Program-made: the position numbers and the translations under genes
Part shown: piece after piece, positions 1 to 11,136 of the stretch
Layout of the letters: every line of letters begins with the position of its first letter
How positions within the stretch are numbered: the stretch's first letter is position 1
Source: Pictodentalium vernedei
Taxonomy: Eukaryota > Mollusca > Scaphopoda > Dentaliida > Dentaliidae
Length of the DNA stretch: 64,000 nucleotides
Reading direction: 5' to 3'
NCBI GenBank assembly: GCA_031216915.1
Contig: CM062293.1
Span: 148,808,285 to 148,872,284, forward strand
The notes under the pieces: model-generated
What the model saw: the letters and a program-made list of their open reading frames with translations, nothing else
Databases searched by the model: none
Told to the model about the DNA's origin: nothing

Positions 1-690
1 TGGGTAACAATTGTGTGAAGGATGAACAAGATCTATCACGTTATTATACAGACCAGACAACGGCTGTGAAAAATCTTGATCTTGAGGATATGACCTTGGA
101 TCAAAGTTGTGACACACCTTTGGATCTTGAGCAATAACTGTACCAAGTATGAATAATACCAAGTAATAAGGACTGAACAAGGACAGTATAACAATATCAA
201 AGTTTTGCTGTCTGTGACCTTGGTGATATGACCTTGAATCAAAGACGCAACACATCTTTCAGTCATGAGCAATAATTGTACCCAGTATGAATAAGATCTA
301 TCAATCATACCAAGTTATAAGGACTGGGCAAGGGCTGTATAACAATATCAAACTTTTGCTGTCATGACCTTGACCATGATGATATGAACTTGGAAAGTCA
401 CTACACACCTTTGAATCATGAGCAATAACTGTACAAAGTATAATAAGATCTGTCCAGACCAATTTACTTAGACCTGGCAAACACTGTATAACAATATCAA
501 AGTTTCGCTGTCTGTGACCTTGTCCTTCATGATATGATCTTAGATCAAAGTTGTGACACACCCTTGAGTCATGAATAATTGTACCAAGTGTGAATAAGAT
601 CTGTCAATCGTACCATGTTATGTGGACCAGACAAGGGCTGTATAATAATATCAAAGTTTTGCTGTCGTGACCAGACAAAAGTGACATTGA
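1..690. repeat. Degenerate tandem repeat, ~150-bp unit, about 4.5 copies
   Basis: A unit containing 'gagcaataactgtaccaagt' followed by an 'aataagatct' stretch and 'ctgtataacaatatcaaa' recurs at roughly 129, 267, 419 and 572, a spacing of about 140-155 bp. Copies differ by many substitutions and small indels. The short frames seen here are by-products of the repeat. It may be the core of a larger non-autonomous element whose 5' end lies outside the window. Confidence 0.8.
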
Positions 691-749
691 AAGTTTTTCT
701 GTCACCTTAACATAGGACCTAAAAGGTCATAAAAGGGTTGGTAAGTCTC

Positions 750-1835
750 TTGGGGGCATAACCAAAATCAAAAGGAAGCTTCCTCAGACATCAATAATGC
801 ATCACAAAAAAACTGATTTCAATCAGAATTCATAAGTTATTAGACAGAAACCAAATTCAAGATGGCCACCATGGCAACCATATTGAATTGGTTATCTGAT
901 CTAAAATCGAAAGGAAGCTCCCTCTTGACCCCAATAATGCATAAACAAAAAATCAAAACAGAAACCAAATTCAAGATGGCCACCAAGGAAACCATAATGA
1001 ATGTGCCACTGGTGGCCATCTTGGTTCAGCGGACTGGTCCAACATTGAAAGGAAGCTTCCTCTAGACAGCAACAATGCATAATATAAAAAGGAAAATGAT
1101 TCAAGTCGGCATTTATCAGTTATTGGTTGAAACCAAATTCAATATGGCTGCCATGGCGGCCATATTGAATTGGCTAGCTCATCCAAAAACTGGTACAACA
1201 TTGAAAGGAAGCTTTCTCTAGACACCAACAATGCATAATTCAAAAATAAAAATGATTAAAAGTCAGTATTCATTAGTTATTTGATGGAAACCAAATTCAA
1301 TATGGTGGGCATGGTGGCCATATTGAATTGGTTGAATTGGCTAGCTGATCTAAAATCGAAAAGGAAGCTTCCTCCAGACACCAATAATGAATATCCAAAA
1401 AATGAAACTGATTCGAGTCAGTATTCATTAGTATTGGGGCGAATCCAAATTCAAGATGGCCACCGTAATGAATTGGCCACTAGCAGCCATCTTGGTTCAG
1501 CTGACTGGTCCGAAATCGAAAGGAAGCTTCCTCTAGACACCAACAATGCATAATTCAAAAATAAAAATGATATGAGTCAGCATTCATAAGTTTTTGTATG
1601 GAAACCAAATTCAATTTAGCTGCCATGGTGGCCATATTGAATTGGCTAGCTTGACCAAAATATAAAGGAAGCATTGTTTGGTCATCCACAAGTAACCCCT
1701 AAAATATTGATTTGATCAAATAAGAGGTTCTTTAGTTACTTAACGGAAACCAAAAGTTAACGGCTAAACGACAGACGAAGGACTGACATGGTGAAAACAT
1801 AATGAAAGAATCTCTCGGGGCATAATAAAAACGAC
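750..1835 (+). repeat. Degenerate tandem repeat, ~150-bp unit, about 6 copies, with element-like 3' end
   Basis: A unit marked by 'gaaaggaagcttcctc' and 'ccaaattcaagatggcc' recurs near 770, 909, 1046, 1202, 1359, 1518 and 1663. The array ends in 'acgacagacgaaggactgac' and a 'ctcggggcata' tail. This resembles the terminal layout (GACGGAC-like tract, then hairpin and 'gcataa') of other tandem-core elements in the window, so it is probably the 3' end of a non-autonomous transposable element. No protein coding is supported. Confidence 0.7.
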
Positions 1836-1854
1836 AATTTAAGCAAAGGAGTGC

Positions 1855-2090
1855 ACATTTATTTATTTATTTATTTATTGGTATTTGGGGTCACTTTCAG
1901 CATCAGTGGCTACAGCATGACTGCAATGCTGAGGTATGAAGTCAAGTATAGAAAATTTTTTATGCTTGTGCTGTGCACTTTAGTCTTAAGATTTCTACCA
2001 CCAGTAAAACAAACACAGCTCAACTTCCCCTGGTCCCCACAAGGAAAGTACACATTTAATGCCACAGCTTACATGGCCACTTTTTGATTA
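1855..2090 (-). mobile_element. SINE fragment (family 2), minus strand
   Basis: The stretch opens with (TTTA)n followed by 'ttggtatttggggtcac' and a 'catgactgcaa' plus 'atgaagtcaag' body. This matches the pieces at 18.7 and 19.5 kb. Reversed, it reads as a SINE body ending in an (AATA)n tail. The head is missing or too diverged to recognise. Confidence 0.55.
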
Positions 2091-2129
2091 AAATTAGCCA
2101 AGAAACATCTTAAATATTTTTCAATGACT

Positions 2130-5100
2130 TTTTAGCTCACCTGACTGAAAGTCAGGGTGAGCTTTTCTTATCACTCTTCGTCCGTCGTCCGTCGTCTGTC
2201 GTCCGTCGTCCTGCGTGAAGGTGGTGTTTGAGCCTCTTTCTCCTAAACCACTGGCCACATTTTAATTAAATTTCATGTAAGTAGTGGTTATATAGGGGCA
2301 TTTTGATTTTTATCCAAAATAGGTTTCGGCTCATATTGAGCAGAGGTGTGGGGAAAAAATGGACAAATTTTTTGAAAAACTTATAATGAACCACCAGTAG
2401 CAGAGACTTGATATGTGGTATACAGAGTCCTTTTGAGGTTTAGTATGAAGTTTGTTCAAGAGAAGTTTGTCAGGCATTATTTGCCTTTGTTATGGGAGGG
2501 GCAAAAATTTTGGCCACGCCTAAAATTTCTATTTTCTGAACCGTGAGGTCGATTTGAACCAAATTTGATATGAGATGATAATGGGTCATAAGTAGTTGAT
2601 TGATGCAAAAAACAATTTTCTCATTGCCCCGTGGGAACCTCGGGAGCTAAAAATAGGAAAAACCTTAAAACTGCCATATCTCCAAAACTACACGGCACAG
2701 AGAATTCTTATTTTGTATAAAGCTTACTTTTATCCAGTAGAATAGAATGGTTAAAAAAAATCCCTATCGGTTTGCTCACAAGGAACTTTTTTCAGGACTT
2801 TGAAAAAGTGCTGAGTCAGCACTTTTTAACACTGTAGGCAATGGGAAAAACATTAAAAAATCTTCTTCTCCAGATCCAGCAGGCAGAATCTTTTGATATT
2901 TGGTATGCAACATTGTAGAGTAGATCTGATTCAAGTTTGTTCAAATCGGCCCCCTGGGTTCATATTTGGGCTCAGTATAGGAGCCCGATTTCGAACTTAG
3001 TGCATTTCAGGCAAATTTCTTAAAAAATCTTCTTCTCCAGATCGAGCAGGCAGAATCTTTTGATATTTGGTATGCAACATTGTGGGGTGGATCTGATTCA
3101 AGTTTGTTCAAATCGGCTCCCTGGATTCATATTTGGGCTCACTATAGAAGCCTGAATTCGAACTTGGTGCATTTCAGGCAAATTTCTTCAAAAATCTTCT
3201 TCTCCAGATCCAGCAGGCAGAATCTTTTGATATTTGGCATGCAACATTGTGTGGTGGATCTGATTCAAGTTTGTTCAAATCGGCCCCCTGGGTTTATATT
3301 TGGGCTCAGTATAGAAGCTCGAATTCGAACTTAGTGCATTTCAGGCATATTTCTTCAAAAATCTTCTTCTCCAGATCCAGCAGGCAGAATCTTTTGATTT
3401 TTGGTATGCAACATTGTGGGGTGGATCTGATTCAAGTTTGTTTAAATCAGCTCCCTGGATTCATATTTGGGCTCACTATAGAAGCCCGAATTCGAACTTA
3501 ATGCATTTCAGGCAAATTTCTTCAAAAATCTTCTCCAGATCCAGCAGGCAGAATCTTTTGATATTTGGTATGCAACATTGTGGGGTGGATCTGATTCAAG
3601 TTTGTTCAAATCGGCCCCCTGGGTTTATATTTGGGCTCAGTATAGAAGCTCGAATTCGAACTTAGTTCATTTCAGGCAAATTTCTTCAAAAATCTTCTTC
3701 TCCAGATCCAGCAGGCAGAATCTTTTGATATTTGGTATGCAACATTGAGGGGTGGATCTGATTCAAGTTTGTTCAAATCAGCCCCCTGGATTCATATTTG
3801 GGCTCACTATAGAAGCTCGAATTCGAACTTAGTGCATTTCAGGCAAATTGCTTAAAAAATCTTCTTCTCCAGATCGAGCAGGCAGAATCTTTTGATATTT
3901 GGTATGCAACATTGTGTGGTGGATCTGATTCAAGTTTGTTCAAATCGGCCCCCTGGGTTTATATTTGGGCTCAGTATAGAAGCTTGAATTCAAACTTAGT
4001 TCATTTTAGGCAAATTTCTTCAAAAATCTTCTCCAGATCCAGCAGGCAGAATCTTTTGATATTTGGTATGCAACACTGAGGGGTGGATCTGATTCAAGTT
4101 TGTTCAAATCAGCCCCCTGGATTCATATTTGGGCTCACTATAGAAGCTCGAATTCGAACTTAGTGCATTTCAGGCAAATTTCTTAAAAAATCTTCTCCAG
4201 ATCCAGCAGGCATAATCTTTTGATATTTGGTATGCAACATTGTGGGGTGGATCTGATTCAAGTTTCTTTAAATTGGCTCCCTAGATTCATATTTGGGCTC
4301 ACTATAGAAGCTCAAATTCAAACTTAGTGCATTTCAGGCAAATTTCTTCGAAAATCTTCTTCACCAGATCAGCAGGCAGAATCTTTTGATATTGGGTCTG
4401 CACCATGTTTAGAGGGGGGGGGGGGGTGGTATTCAAGTTTGTTCAAGCCAAGTCCCTGGGTTCATATTTGGGCTCACTGTGGTAGCCCGAATTATGACTT
4501 AGTTCAAAATGAGGAATTTTCTTTAAAAATCTTCTTCAGATCCAGCAGTTGGAATGTTTTGATATTTGATATGCAGCATCCTTAGGGGGGTGAGATTCAA
4601 GTTTGTTCAAGCCATGTCCCTAGGTCCATATTTGGACTCACTGTGGGAGCTTGAATTGTAACTTAGTTCAAAATGAGGAATTTTCTTTAAAAATCTTCTT
4701 CAGATCCAGCAGTCGGAATGTTTTGATATCTGGTGTGCAGCATCCTTAGGGGGGTGAGATTCAAGTTTGTTAAAGCCAAGTCCCTGGGTTCATATATGGG
4801 CCCCCTGTGGGAGCCTGAATTATAACTTAGTTCAATATTAGGAATATTCTTTAAAAATCTTCTTCAGATCCAGCAGTCGGAATGTTTTGATATCTGGTGT
4901 GCAGCATCCTTAGGGGGGTGAGATTCAAGTTTGTTAAAGCCAAGTCCCTGGGTTCATATATGGGCCCCCTGTGGGAGCCTGAATTATAACTTAGTTCAAT
5001 ATTAGGAATATTCTTTAAAAATCCTTTTTTTTTAGATCCACTGGTCAGAATCTTTGGATATTTGGTATAAGCTTTTCTTAGGAGGAGCAGATGCAACTTG

Positions 5101-5180
5101 TTGAAATCAATTCTCTGGGTTGATATTTTGGCTACCATGTGTGATGACCGCCCTCAGGCCCCTTGGGGCCTCTTGTTTAA
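2130..5180 (-). mobile_element. Tandem-core non-autonomous element (Helentron/HINE-like candidate)
   Basis: On the minus strand the element begins with 'ACAAGAGGCCCCAAGG' near 5177. It runs through about 14 copies of a 166-bp repeat, then a conserved 3' flank (2160-2860), a (GTCCGTC)n tract and a terminal hairpin with stem GCTCACC/GGTGAGC followed by TAAAA at 2134-2160. The same ends occur in the opposite orientation at 34113-38190, and a 3' end of the family is at 8215-8260. It codes for no protein. The Helentron-related assignment is inferred from the hairpin-ended, tandem-core architecture known from bivalve 'pearl'/HINE elements; no replication initiator gene is visible. Confidence 0.6.
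2860..5075. repeat. 166-bp tandem array, ~14 units, with dimeric higher-order pattern
   Basis: The marker 'gatatttggtatgcaac' or close variants recurs near 2895, 3060, 3228, 3395, 3558, 3726, 3893, 4056, 4218, 4390, 4560, 4727, 4888 and 5057. From about 2.9 to 4.2 kb two monomer types alternate: one has 'gggctcagtata' after 'ccctgggtt', the other 'gggctcactata' after 'ccctggatt'. The last four or five units are more diverged. The recurring ~84-residue frames here are repeat artefacts. Confidence 0.93.
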
Positions 5181-5719
5181 AGAACTAACAATGGCCTAAA
5201 TTCAAGCACTTTCAGTGGCTCAGATGAAACCTATTAAAAACATGCCAGTTAATTCTTATACTTGTATTCCAAAATAATACCCGCACCTGATACTGATCTT
5301 TGGGAAGTTCTCTCACTGCCCCACTTCCTGATTTACTTGCTGTGATCTTGCCTAACTTTTATCATGACTGTTGTTTGTATTCAATGTTAAACATTCCAAG
5401 GTTCAACGGTACGTCAGGTTGAATCTGTGACTCTATCAATTTGAACTGTGTAATTTAGGTCATATTGTCCCACCTTTTCCATTTCACACTGAGCTCAGAG
5501 AATGTTTTGAAAGTAAATCAAACAAATGCTCACATGGTAAAGCGACCACAAGATTCACTTGAATGCCCTTGGTGAGGCTAATTTAATAGTAATACGTATT
5601 TTGTTGAGGCAGTGACTGAAGGATTGGATCTACTGATTCATAGTAACCCCCTCCCCCCTCCCAAGATCTAACCAAAACTATTTTTCCGTGTACCAGAACA
5701 TCTCTGGAGCAGAATTTCA
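5181..5719. other. Intergenic, nothing recognised
   Basis: Unique-looking AT-rich sequence between a tandem-core element and an inverted repeat. I see no exon with plausible splice sites, no RNA gene and no repeat related to others in the window. Confidence 0.5.
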
Positions 5720-6905
5720 GATGGTGTGTTCGATTCAAAGAGAGTATTCTTGCTGGCTCATATTCTTTCTTTCTGAATCCTCGTTTCTATCTATTCTGGA
5801 TTGTATTATAACTACCATGTCCTATTTTTTCCCTGTCCAGGAATGAGTCTACGAATGTCCAATTGGTTTGCTCTATTTACTGAAGCCCTGTCTATACTCA
5901 GTTCATATCAATTATCTCCCTTTGGGGATATGTTTGGTTTCTGATAGTTTATTGAGCTGAAGAGCAATGAGTGCACTTGCTTCTTGGAGAAAATGTTCTC
6001 AATACCTTTTGGCCCATTTCAGAGAAGGAGAATTCCACAATCAGAAAAGGGGTATGTGAAAGCAGTATTAATTCTCCAAATTTGGCTTCAGAATCCCCTT
6101 TTTCCCAGAGAAGTCAAAGAGTCATACACAAAACGCTTCAGTTTTTCCTACTTATCAGCCTTGAGGTAAGTCAGCTATGGGACTGATAGTGAAACAAATT
6201 AAGACTGCATGATCTATTCTGGTAACAGACAATAGAGAAGTGGCACGAGTTAATGGTAAAGGAATGTAAGTGGAAGTCCTAGTGGGATAGAAGCCAATAG
6301 TCCTCTAAGCAGTTGTGATTTTACCTGGCCATACTAATGGCTGGGTCCAACAGAAGTAGTAGTATAAGACTATAGTAACGGAAGTGGAAGTCAATCACTT
6401 GACTGATAGTGATATAAGAATTGACACAAAAACCATCGTCTATCTAAAAGCAGAGATAATACTTGGAGAATTCTTTTCACATATTCTTTTTCTAGTGCCT
6501 GGATATGGAATCCATTTTTCCAAAATTGTTTCCAGTGCTCTTCAGCTCATTAGACTATAGGGAGAAACCATACTTTATACCAAACAGAGATGATTAGGTA
6601 TGAACTGAGTGATGTAAGACCTTAGGTAGAGGGAGAAATCTCTGACTGGATATTCTAAGACTTGGTCTAGGGCAGAGTTTGGGACAGTCAGAAATATAGC
6701 TGCTAGGAATAGACAGAATATGGTAGCCAGAATAGGGTCTAGAAAAGACAGAAATGAGAGTCATGAAAGAATTTGTGCCATCCAAAAGTACTCTCATTGT
6801 ACTGAGCACACCCTCAGGACACTTCACCATACCATCTTTTTATAGTATGGCAGGAATATCCACCAACAGAACGCAAGGAGTGAACCCTTATCATGAGTCC
6901 AAGTC
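5720..6905. repeat. Long diverged inverted repeat
   Basis: The segment around 5896-5965 ('ctcagttcatat...gagctgaagagca') pairs with the reverse complement of about 6540-6610. The similarity extends outward (5760-5840 against 6700-6780) and inward (6050-6080 against 6450-6480). The arms are a few hundred bases long and well diverged. The spacer holds short direct repeats ('gactgatagtga' at 6181 and 6403). An old foldback element or a head-to-head duplication would both fit. No gene is supported. Confidence 0.5.
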
Positions 6906-6954
6906 CAAGTGAAATGGTAGTTGGTGAGGATGCGGTTTTGATGATAGAACAATA

Positions 6955-8260
6955 AGTCCAAATATTAACCTAGGGACTTGGTTTGAACAACCTTGAATCT
7001 GACCCTCACAACAATGATGTGTACCAAGCATTAAAAGATTCTGACCGGTGGTTCTGAAGAAGAAGATTTTTAAAGATTATTTCCCATATTGCTCTAAGAT
7101 AAAAATTCGGGCTCCTGTATTGAGCCCAAATATGAACAAAGGGGCTTCATTTTAATGTACCTGACCCCCTATGGATGGGGTATACCAAATATCAAAAGAT
7201 TCTGACCATTGGTTCTTGAGAAAATATTTTTTTTAATTTTTGCAAATATGCTGACTCAGCATTTTTTTGATGAAAAACCGAACATGCTGACACAACTGGT
7301 GGCATTTTTGTACCATTCAATTCTACTGGTCATAAGGATGCTTCATACTGAATAACACTACTCAGTTCTGTGTGGTTTGGGAAATTATTTCTATTTTTAG
7401 CTCCTGGGGTTCCCACGGGGACACAGAGAAACTTTTTTTGGCATGTGTCAAGTACTTATGACCCAATAATACCACATACCAAATTTGGTTCAAATTGGTC
7501 CATATGTTCAGAACATAGAAATTTTGGGCAGGGCTAAAAATCTTTCCCCTCGCATTACAAAGGCAAATATTGCTTCACGAACTTTGTTTGAACAAAGTTG
7601 ATTCTACACTTCAAAAGGAAGCTCTACACCAAATATCAAGTCATTGTACCCACTGGTTCATGAGAAGATTTTAAAAATATTTTTGAGCATTCCCCCTCCC
7701 CCCCCCCTCCCTTCCCTATGGGGCATGTCAAGTTGAACAAAATTGCAATGCCCCTTTGGGACCATCACTCACATAAACTTTCATTTGAATTGGCCCAGTG
7801 GTTTTGGAGGAGAAGACCAAAACATGGTGTTGACAGATATTATTATTATTTATTGGTGTTTAAGGTCACATATTTCTGCAGAATGGCTAACCATGACCAT
7901 GACAGTTTTATGCGTGGAGGAAGCCGGAGTACCTGAAGAGAACCAACGAGCAACGGCGAGCAACTGTCAGCTCCCCAACATACCAACTCCACACAAGCAG
8001 GGTTAGCATTGGTTGAAGACAGGTGCACCATCGACGTGCAGTATGCCTTAGTACACAGTGTCACCGTGCCCCCACGTGGGCAATGGGGGTGAAGTGTCTT
8101 GCCCAAGGACACAATGCGGTTTTTGAACCAAGGACCTCTCGGCTTGCAGACTGCACCTCTACCAACTGAGCCACCGTGCCCCCATGTTGACAGATGACAG
8201 ACGTTGGACGAAGAGTGATTAGATAAGCTCAGCTTGACTTCATCAAGGTGAGCTAAAAAT
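6955..8260 (+). mobile_element. Tandem-core element of the 2.1-5.2 kb family, short copy, interrupted by a SINE
   Basis: One to two diverged 166-bp-type units (7020-7240) lead into the same 3' flank as at 2160-2860 and 37460-38190, read on the plus strand. It ends at 8215-8260 with a hairpin ('aagctcagcttgac' / 'catcaaggtgagct') and TAAAAA. The flank is split at 7838/8185 by a tRNA-headed SINE with an 11-bp target duplication. Confidence 0.65.
7839..8184 (-). mobile_element. tRNA-headed SINE (minus strand) with 11-bp target site duplication
   Basis: Read on the minus strand, the head has 'GTGGCTCAGTTGGTAGAG' (box A-like) and 'GGTTCAAAAACC' (box B-like). A body follows beginning 'gtgtccttgggcaag', and it ends in 'aaacaccaataaataat'. 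Direct repeats 'tgttgacagat' flank it at 7828-7838 and 8185-8195. The body is the same one carried by the 5S-headed SINEs at 9995 and 20253. It is non-coding; the reading frames across it are incidental. Confidence 0.9.
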
Positions 8261-8380
8261 ATGATTAAAATATGATTAAAAAAAAGTTCAGCATCTGAGG
8301 ACAAATTGATTTAGCATAACTTGAATGCCTCAGCTCTACATTTAATTTAGTTCAGAAGCTTTGTGATAACTTCAAAATTT

Positions 8381-8496
8381 GTTTATTTGGGTTTAGCAAC
8401 ACTTTTAACAACCAGGATCACATCGTGTCAAGATAGTTTTATGGGTGGAGAAAGCTGTAGTACATGGAGAGAACCACTGAACAGCACAAAGCAACT
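8381..8496 (-). mobile_element. 3' half of a SINE split by a nested insertion
   Basis: The stretch from 'tttatttgggtttagcaac' to 'cacaaagcaactt' aligns with the 3' half (minus-strand sense) of the SINE at 22060-22387. The other half resumes at 16033 after 7.5 kb of inserted DNA. The outer target duplications are 'aacttcaaaattt' (8368-8380) and 'aacttcatcattt' (16271-16283), alike at 11 of 13 positions, which links the two halves. Confidence 0.8.
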
Positions 8497-8710
8497 TTAA
8501 CTGACCGAGGGCTAGATTATTTTTAACAGTCTGAATTTGTTATTAAAATTTGTTTTATTACAAATTATTGGAGAGTGGCCACAGGCACTCTCCAATAATC
8601 TTTAATAAAACAAATTTATATAAACAAAATATTATTCTCATTTGACTGAATATGAAACATGGGCAAGGAAAAGTTAAAAAATTTATAGAAATTTATATAT
8701 TTTTTATACT

Positions 8711-8900
8711 TACCAATGACCCAGACTTAGCTGGTGCTAACTCTAAAAAATCCAGGGCCAAACACAAATTTTGCCCCCCAATCCCCAAAATTTGCATCTA
8801 AAACCAAAAGAAATCATGTCCTAAAGGACCTCCATACTTTGCCCTTACTGTGCATGCGCAGTGTCAAGGACGTTCCGAAATTGGCGCCAATTATCATTCT
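8711..8900. repeat. Left (3') inverted terminal repeat of DIRS copy A
   Basis: The region from 'taccaatgacccagactt' to 'ttggcgccaattatcattct' is the reverse complement of 15522-15712 with few mismatches. It carries a degenerate TGTGCATGCGCA at 8849-8860 and the palindrome AATTGGCGCCAATT at 8879-8892. Confidence 0.92.
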
Positions 8901-8975
8901 TACTGGCAGTGCCTGGTCAGCGCTATGTACTCAGTGGGGAGGTAAGAGTTCCCAACTCCTGGGAGGGCCATCCCC

Positions 8976-9057
8976 GTCTGGGTCATTGGTAAGTATAAAA
9001 AATATATAAATTACTATAAATTTTTTAACATTTTTATACTGTACCAATGACCCAGAC
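8976..9057. repeat. Internal complementary region (ICR) of DIRS copy A
   Basis: The left half (8976-9029, ending 'aattttttaac') is the reverse complement of the element's left outer end (8673 onward). The right half (9030-9057, 'atttttatactgtacc...') is the reverse complement of the right outer end (up to 15723). Juxtaposing both ends is the classical DIRS design, used as a template to complete the circular intermediate. Equivalent regions are at 44220-44301 and 58966-59047. Confidence 0.9.
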
Positions 9058-9548
9058 TTAGCTGAATAGTAAAAAGGCTGGAGGGCCTAGGACATAGAGG
9101 AAAATCCAATAAGCTCAACTATATAATATAGAGGCAACCCCTCAAGGAGAAAAGGAGTATTAGGCTTTACATGTATCTTTCTTATTTTATGTTAAATTAG
9201 AAAGATACAATACCCTTCATAATTGAGCACAATAACATTCATGTTCTCTATTAATATCCAGTATAACCCTTTATACTAATTATTTTTAAAGTAAGCCAAT
9301 AAATAAAGTTAGTCCAGAGAATTGAGACTCTTTATATTCTTTAAAAGTGTCCGAGGATTGTATATTAACGCCCGTTTGACACTTGAATATACAAATGCTT
9401 CACACCGAGCTACACTTTAAAAATATGACATGAATGAATTTTAACATTAATATTACACTTTAAAACCATCCCGGACACGACTCAGAAATACTGACTTCGG
9501 AGGAGGAATTCCCTTGCTTTTCACTATAAAGCAGGTGACCTAAGGGAA

Positions 9549-9575
9549 CACCCCCCCCCCCCCCCCACCCCCCTT
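9549..9575. other. Conserved C-run in the DIRS 3' UTR
   Basis: A run of 14 or more C, then 'accccccttccccttgccc', lies between the recombinase stop and the ICR. The same tract is at the equivalent place in copies B (about 44790) and C (about 59540), and in weaker form in the fragment at about 43665. On the element's sense strand it is a G-run able in principle to form a G-quadruplex; function unknown. Confidence 0.75.
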
Positions 9576-9670
9576 CCCCTTGCCCTGGGTCAAATAGCCC
9601 AGAGCGAAGAGGGCAGCCGGATGGAGTCACTGCTGGAACAGAAAGCCTGCATAACTATAGTTGCAACTGT

Positions 9671-11136
9671 TTAGTGGACGACATTCTGAGCAACAGATAA
9701 CGGACCTAAACAATGCAGGTCTCCAGAAATGGACTCAATATTTCTGAGATAAAAATTTGTGAATGTGGATGGCTGAGACCAATAAGCAGCCTTCATTAAA
9801 TCTGTAATAGCAATACTATTAGCGTAAGCCCAAGAAGTAGCAAGAGCTCTTACTTCATGAGCCGAAATCTTAAGCACAGACTGCTGAGAAGAAGATAAAT
9901 TTTCATAAGCAGTACGGATAGTTAAGTGAATCCATCTAGCAATAGAATGGACCGAAATGTCCTTTCTATTAGGCATCAGAGACAGAAAGAAACGGGGCGC
10001 GGTGGTGTCGCGGTAACCGGTTCTCGTCAGATCACCGAAGTTAAGCAACGTCGAGCGCGGTTAGTAGTTGGATGGGTGACCATTTCAGCGACTGATTAGT
10101 GCTCCCGCGTTGTGTCCTTGGGCAAGGTGCTTAACCCTGATTGCCCACGTGGGGGCACGATGACGCTGTGTACTACGGCGTACTGCACGTCGATGGTGCG
10201 CATGTCTTCAACCAATCTAACCCTGCCTGTGCCGCGGTGCAGAGTTCAGAGTTACGATGTTGGAGAGCTGACAGCTGCTCGTCGTTGCTCGGTGGTTCTC
10301 TCCGGGTACTCCGGCTTCCTCCACCCGTAAAACTGTCACCGACATGATATGACCCTGGCTGTTAATGTGTCGTTAAACCCTAATAAAAAAAAAAAACAAA
10401 AAAAAAACAGAAAGAAACGTTTTCGTCCCTTTCTGATAAACTGAGATCTCTGTTTATAGATACGTAATGCTCTAACAGGACAGAGTAAAGGCTTACGTCC
10501 GTCTGAAGACGGAAGGGCCTTAATAACAATAGGTTCCGGATATTTATGAGGAGCCTGATTCTTAGCTAAAAATCCCACATTAGTAGTGAAGGTGATAGTG
10601 TTCCCGACACTACGATAGTGAGAATCATCCACCGACAGTGCATGAAGCTCACTGACTCTTCTAGCAGAAGAGAAAGCTAAGAGAAAAGCTGTCTTATAAG
10701 ACAAGAATTTGAAATCTACTGTCCCAAGAGGTTCAAATGGCTTTTCCTTCAGTTTAAGAAGAACCCAAGCTAAATTCCATTTAGGAATTAACCTAAGAGT
10801 TCTGGGTCTATTTATCGAGAAGTTTCTTACCAACTTAGATAAAGAGACATTAGATCCAATTTGTAAACTATCATGATGTGCATAGGTATCAGATAACATA
10901 GACCTATAACCCTTAATAGTAACAGGCTGCAGTTTGATTTCGTCAAACAAGTATACTAGAAAGTTTGCAATGTCTGGTATAGAGGGATCAAAAATATCAA
11001 CAGAATGATCCCTACACCAACGACGAAAAACCTTCCACTTAGCCGCATAGTTTAGCGAAGAGGAGGTCCTCCTACAGTTAGAAATCGCGTCCACTGCACG
11101 TCCTGTAAAGTGCTTGCCATGCAAGAAGGACCGCAC
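9671..11136 (-). pseudogene. DIRS tyrosine recombinase, copy A, disrupted by a SINE
   Basis: This is the recombinase (integrase) gene of element A, which in DIRS elements joins a circular DNA copy to the chromosome. The N-terminal and core-binding parts plus the first catalytic Arg ('SSARRVSELHAL') lie in 10419-11136. The HxxR motif ('SAHEVRALATSWA') and catalytic Tyr ('FTNFYLR') lie in 9671-9982. Between them a 412-bp 5S-headed SINE and its 12-bp target duplication break the frame, so no complete enzyme is expected. The intact counterpart is at 59654-60694 (346 residues). Upstream, the same frame stays open for 616 further codons across the RT gene to 12984. Confidence 0.92.
9995..10406 (+). 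mobile_element. 5S rRNA-headed SINE (SINE3 type) inside the recombinase gene
   Basis: The head includes 'atcaccgaagttaagcaacg' and 'ggatgggtgacc', matching the internal pol III promoter region (box A to box C) of 5S rRNA. A body beginning 'tgtgtccttgggcaaggtgc' follows, with a 3' end 'gtcgttaaaccctaat' and an A-rich tail. The 12-bp direct repeat 'acagaaagaaac' flanks it (9983-9994 and 10407-10418). Copy C at about 59965 shows the matching empty site. The 5S part is truncated, so this is not a 5S gene. Confidence 0.95.

Noticed and set aside
3080-3665. Recurring ~84-residue reading frames
   Set aside because: They are the same frame read through successive 166-bp repeat units; no domain, start context or splice signals.
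2860-5075. CRISPR array
   Set aside because: Units are contiguous 166-bp monomers without unique spacers, in a eukaryotic sequence.
6594-6830. 78-residue minus-strand frame
   Set aside because: It lies in a diverged inverted repeat and has no recognisable similarity.
7846-8304. 152-residue minus-strand frame
   Set aside because: It runs through a tRNA-headed SINE and its flank; non-coding.
9995-10090. Possible 5S rRNA gene
   Set aside because: Only the internal promoter part of 5S is present, joined to a SINE body with A-rich tail and target duplication.
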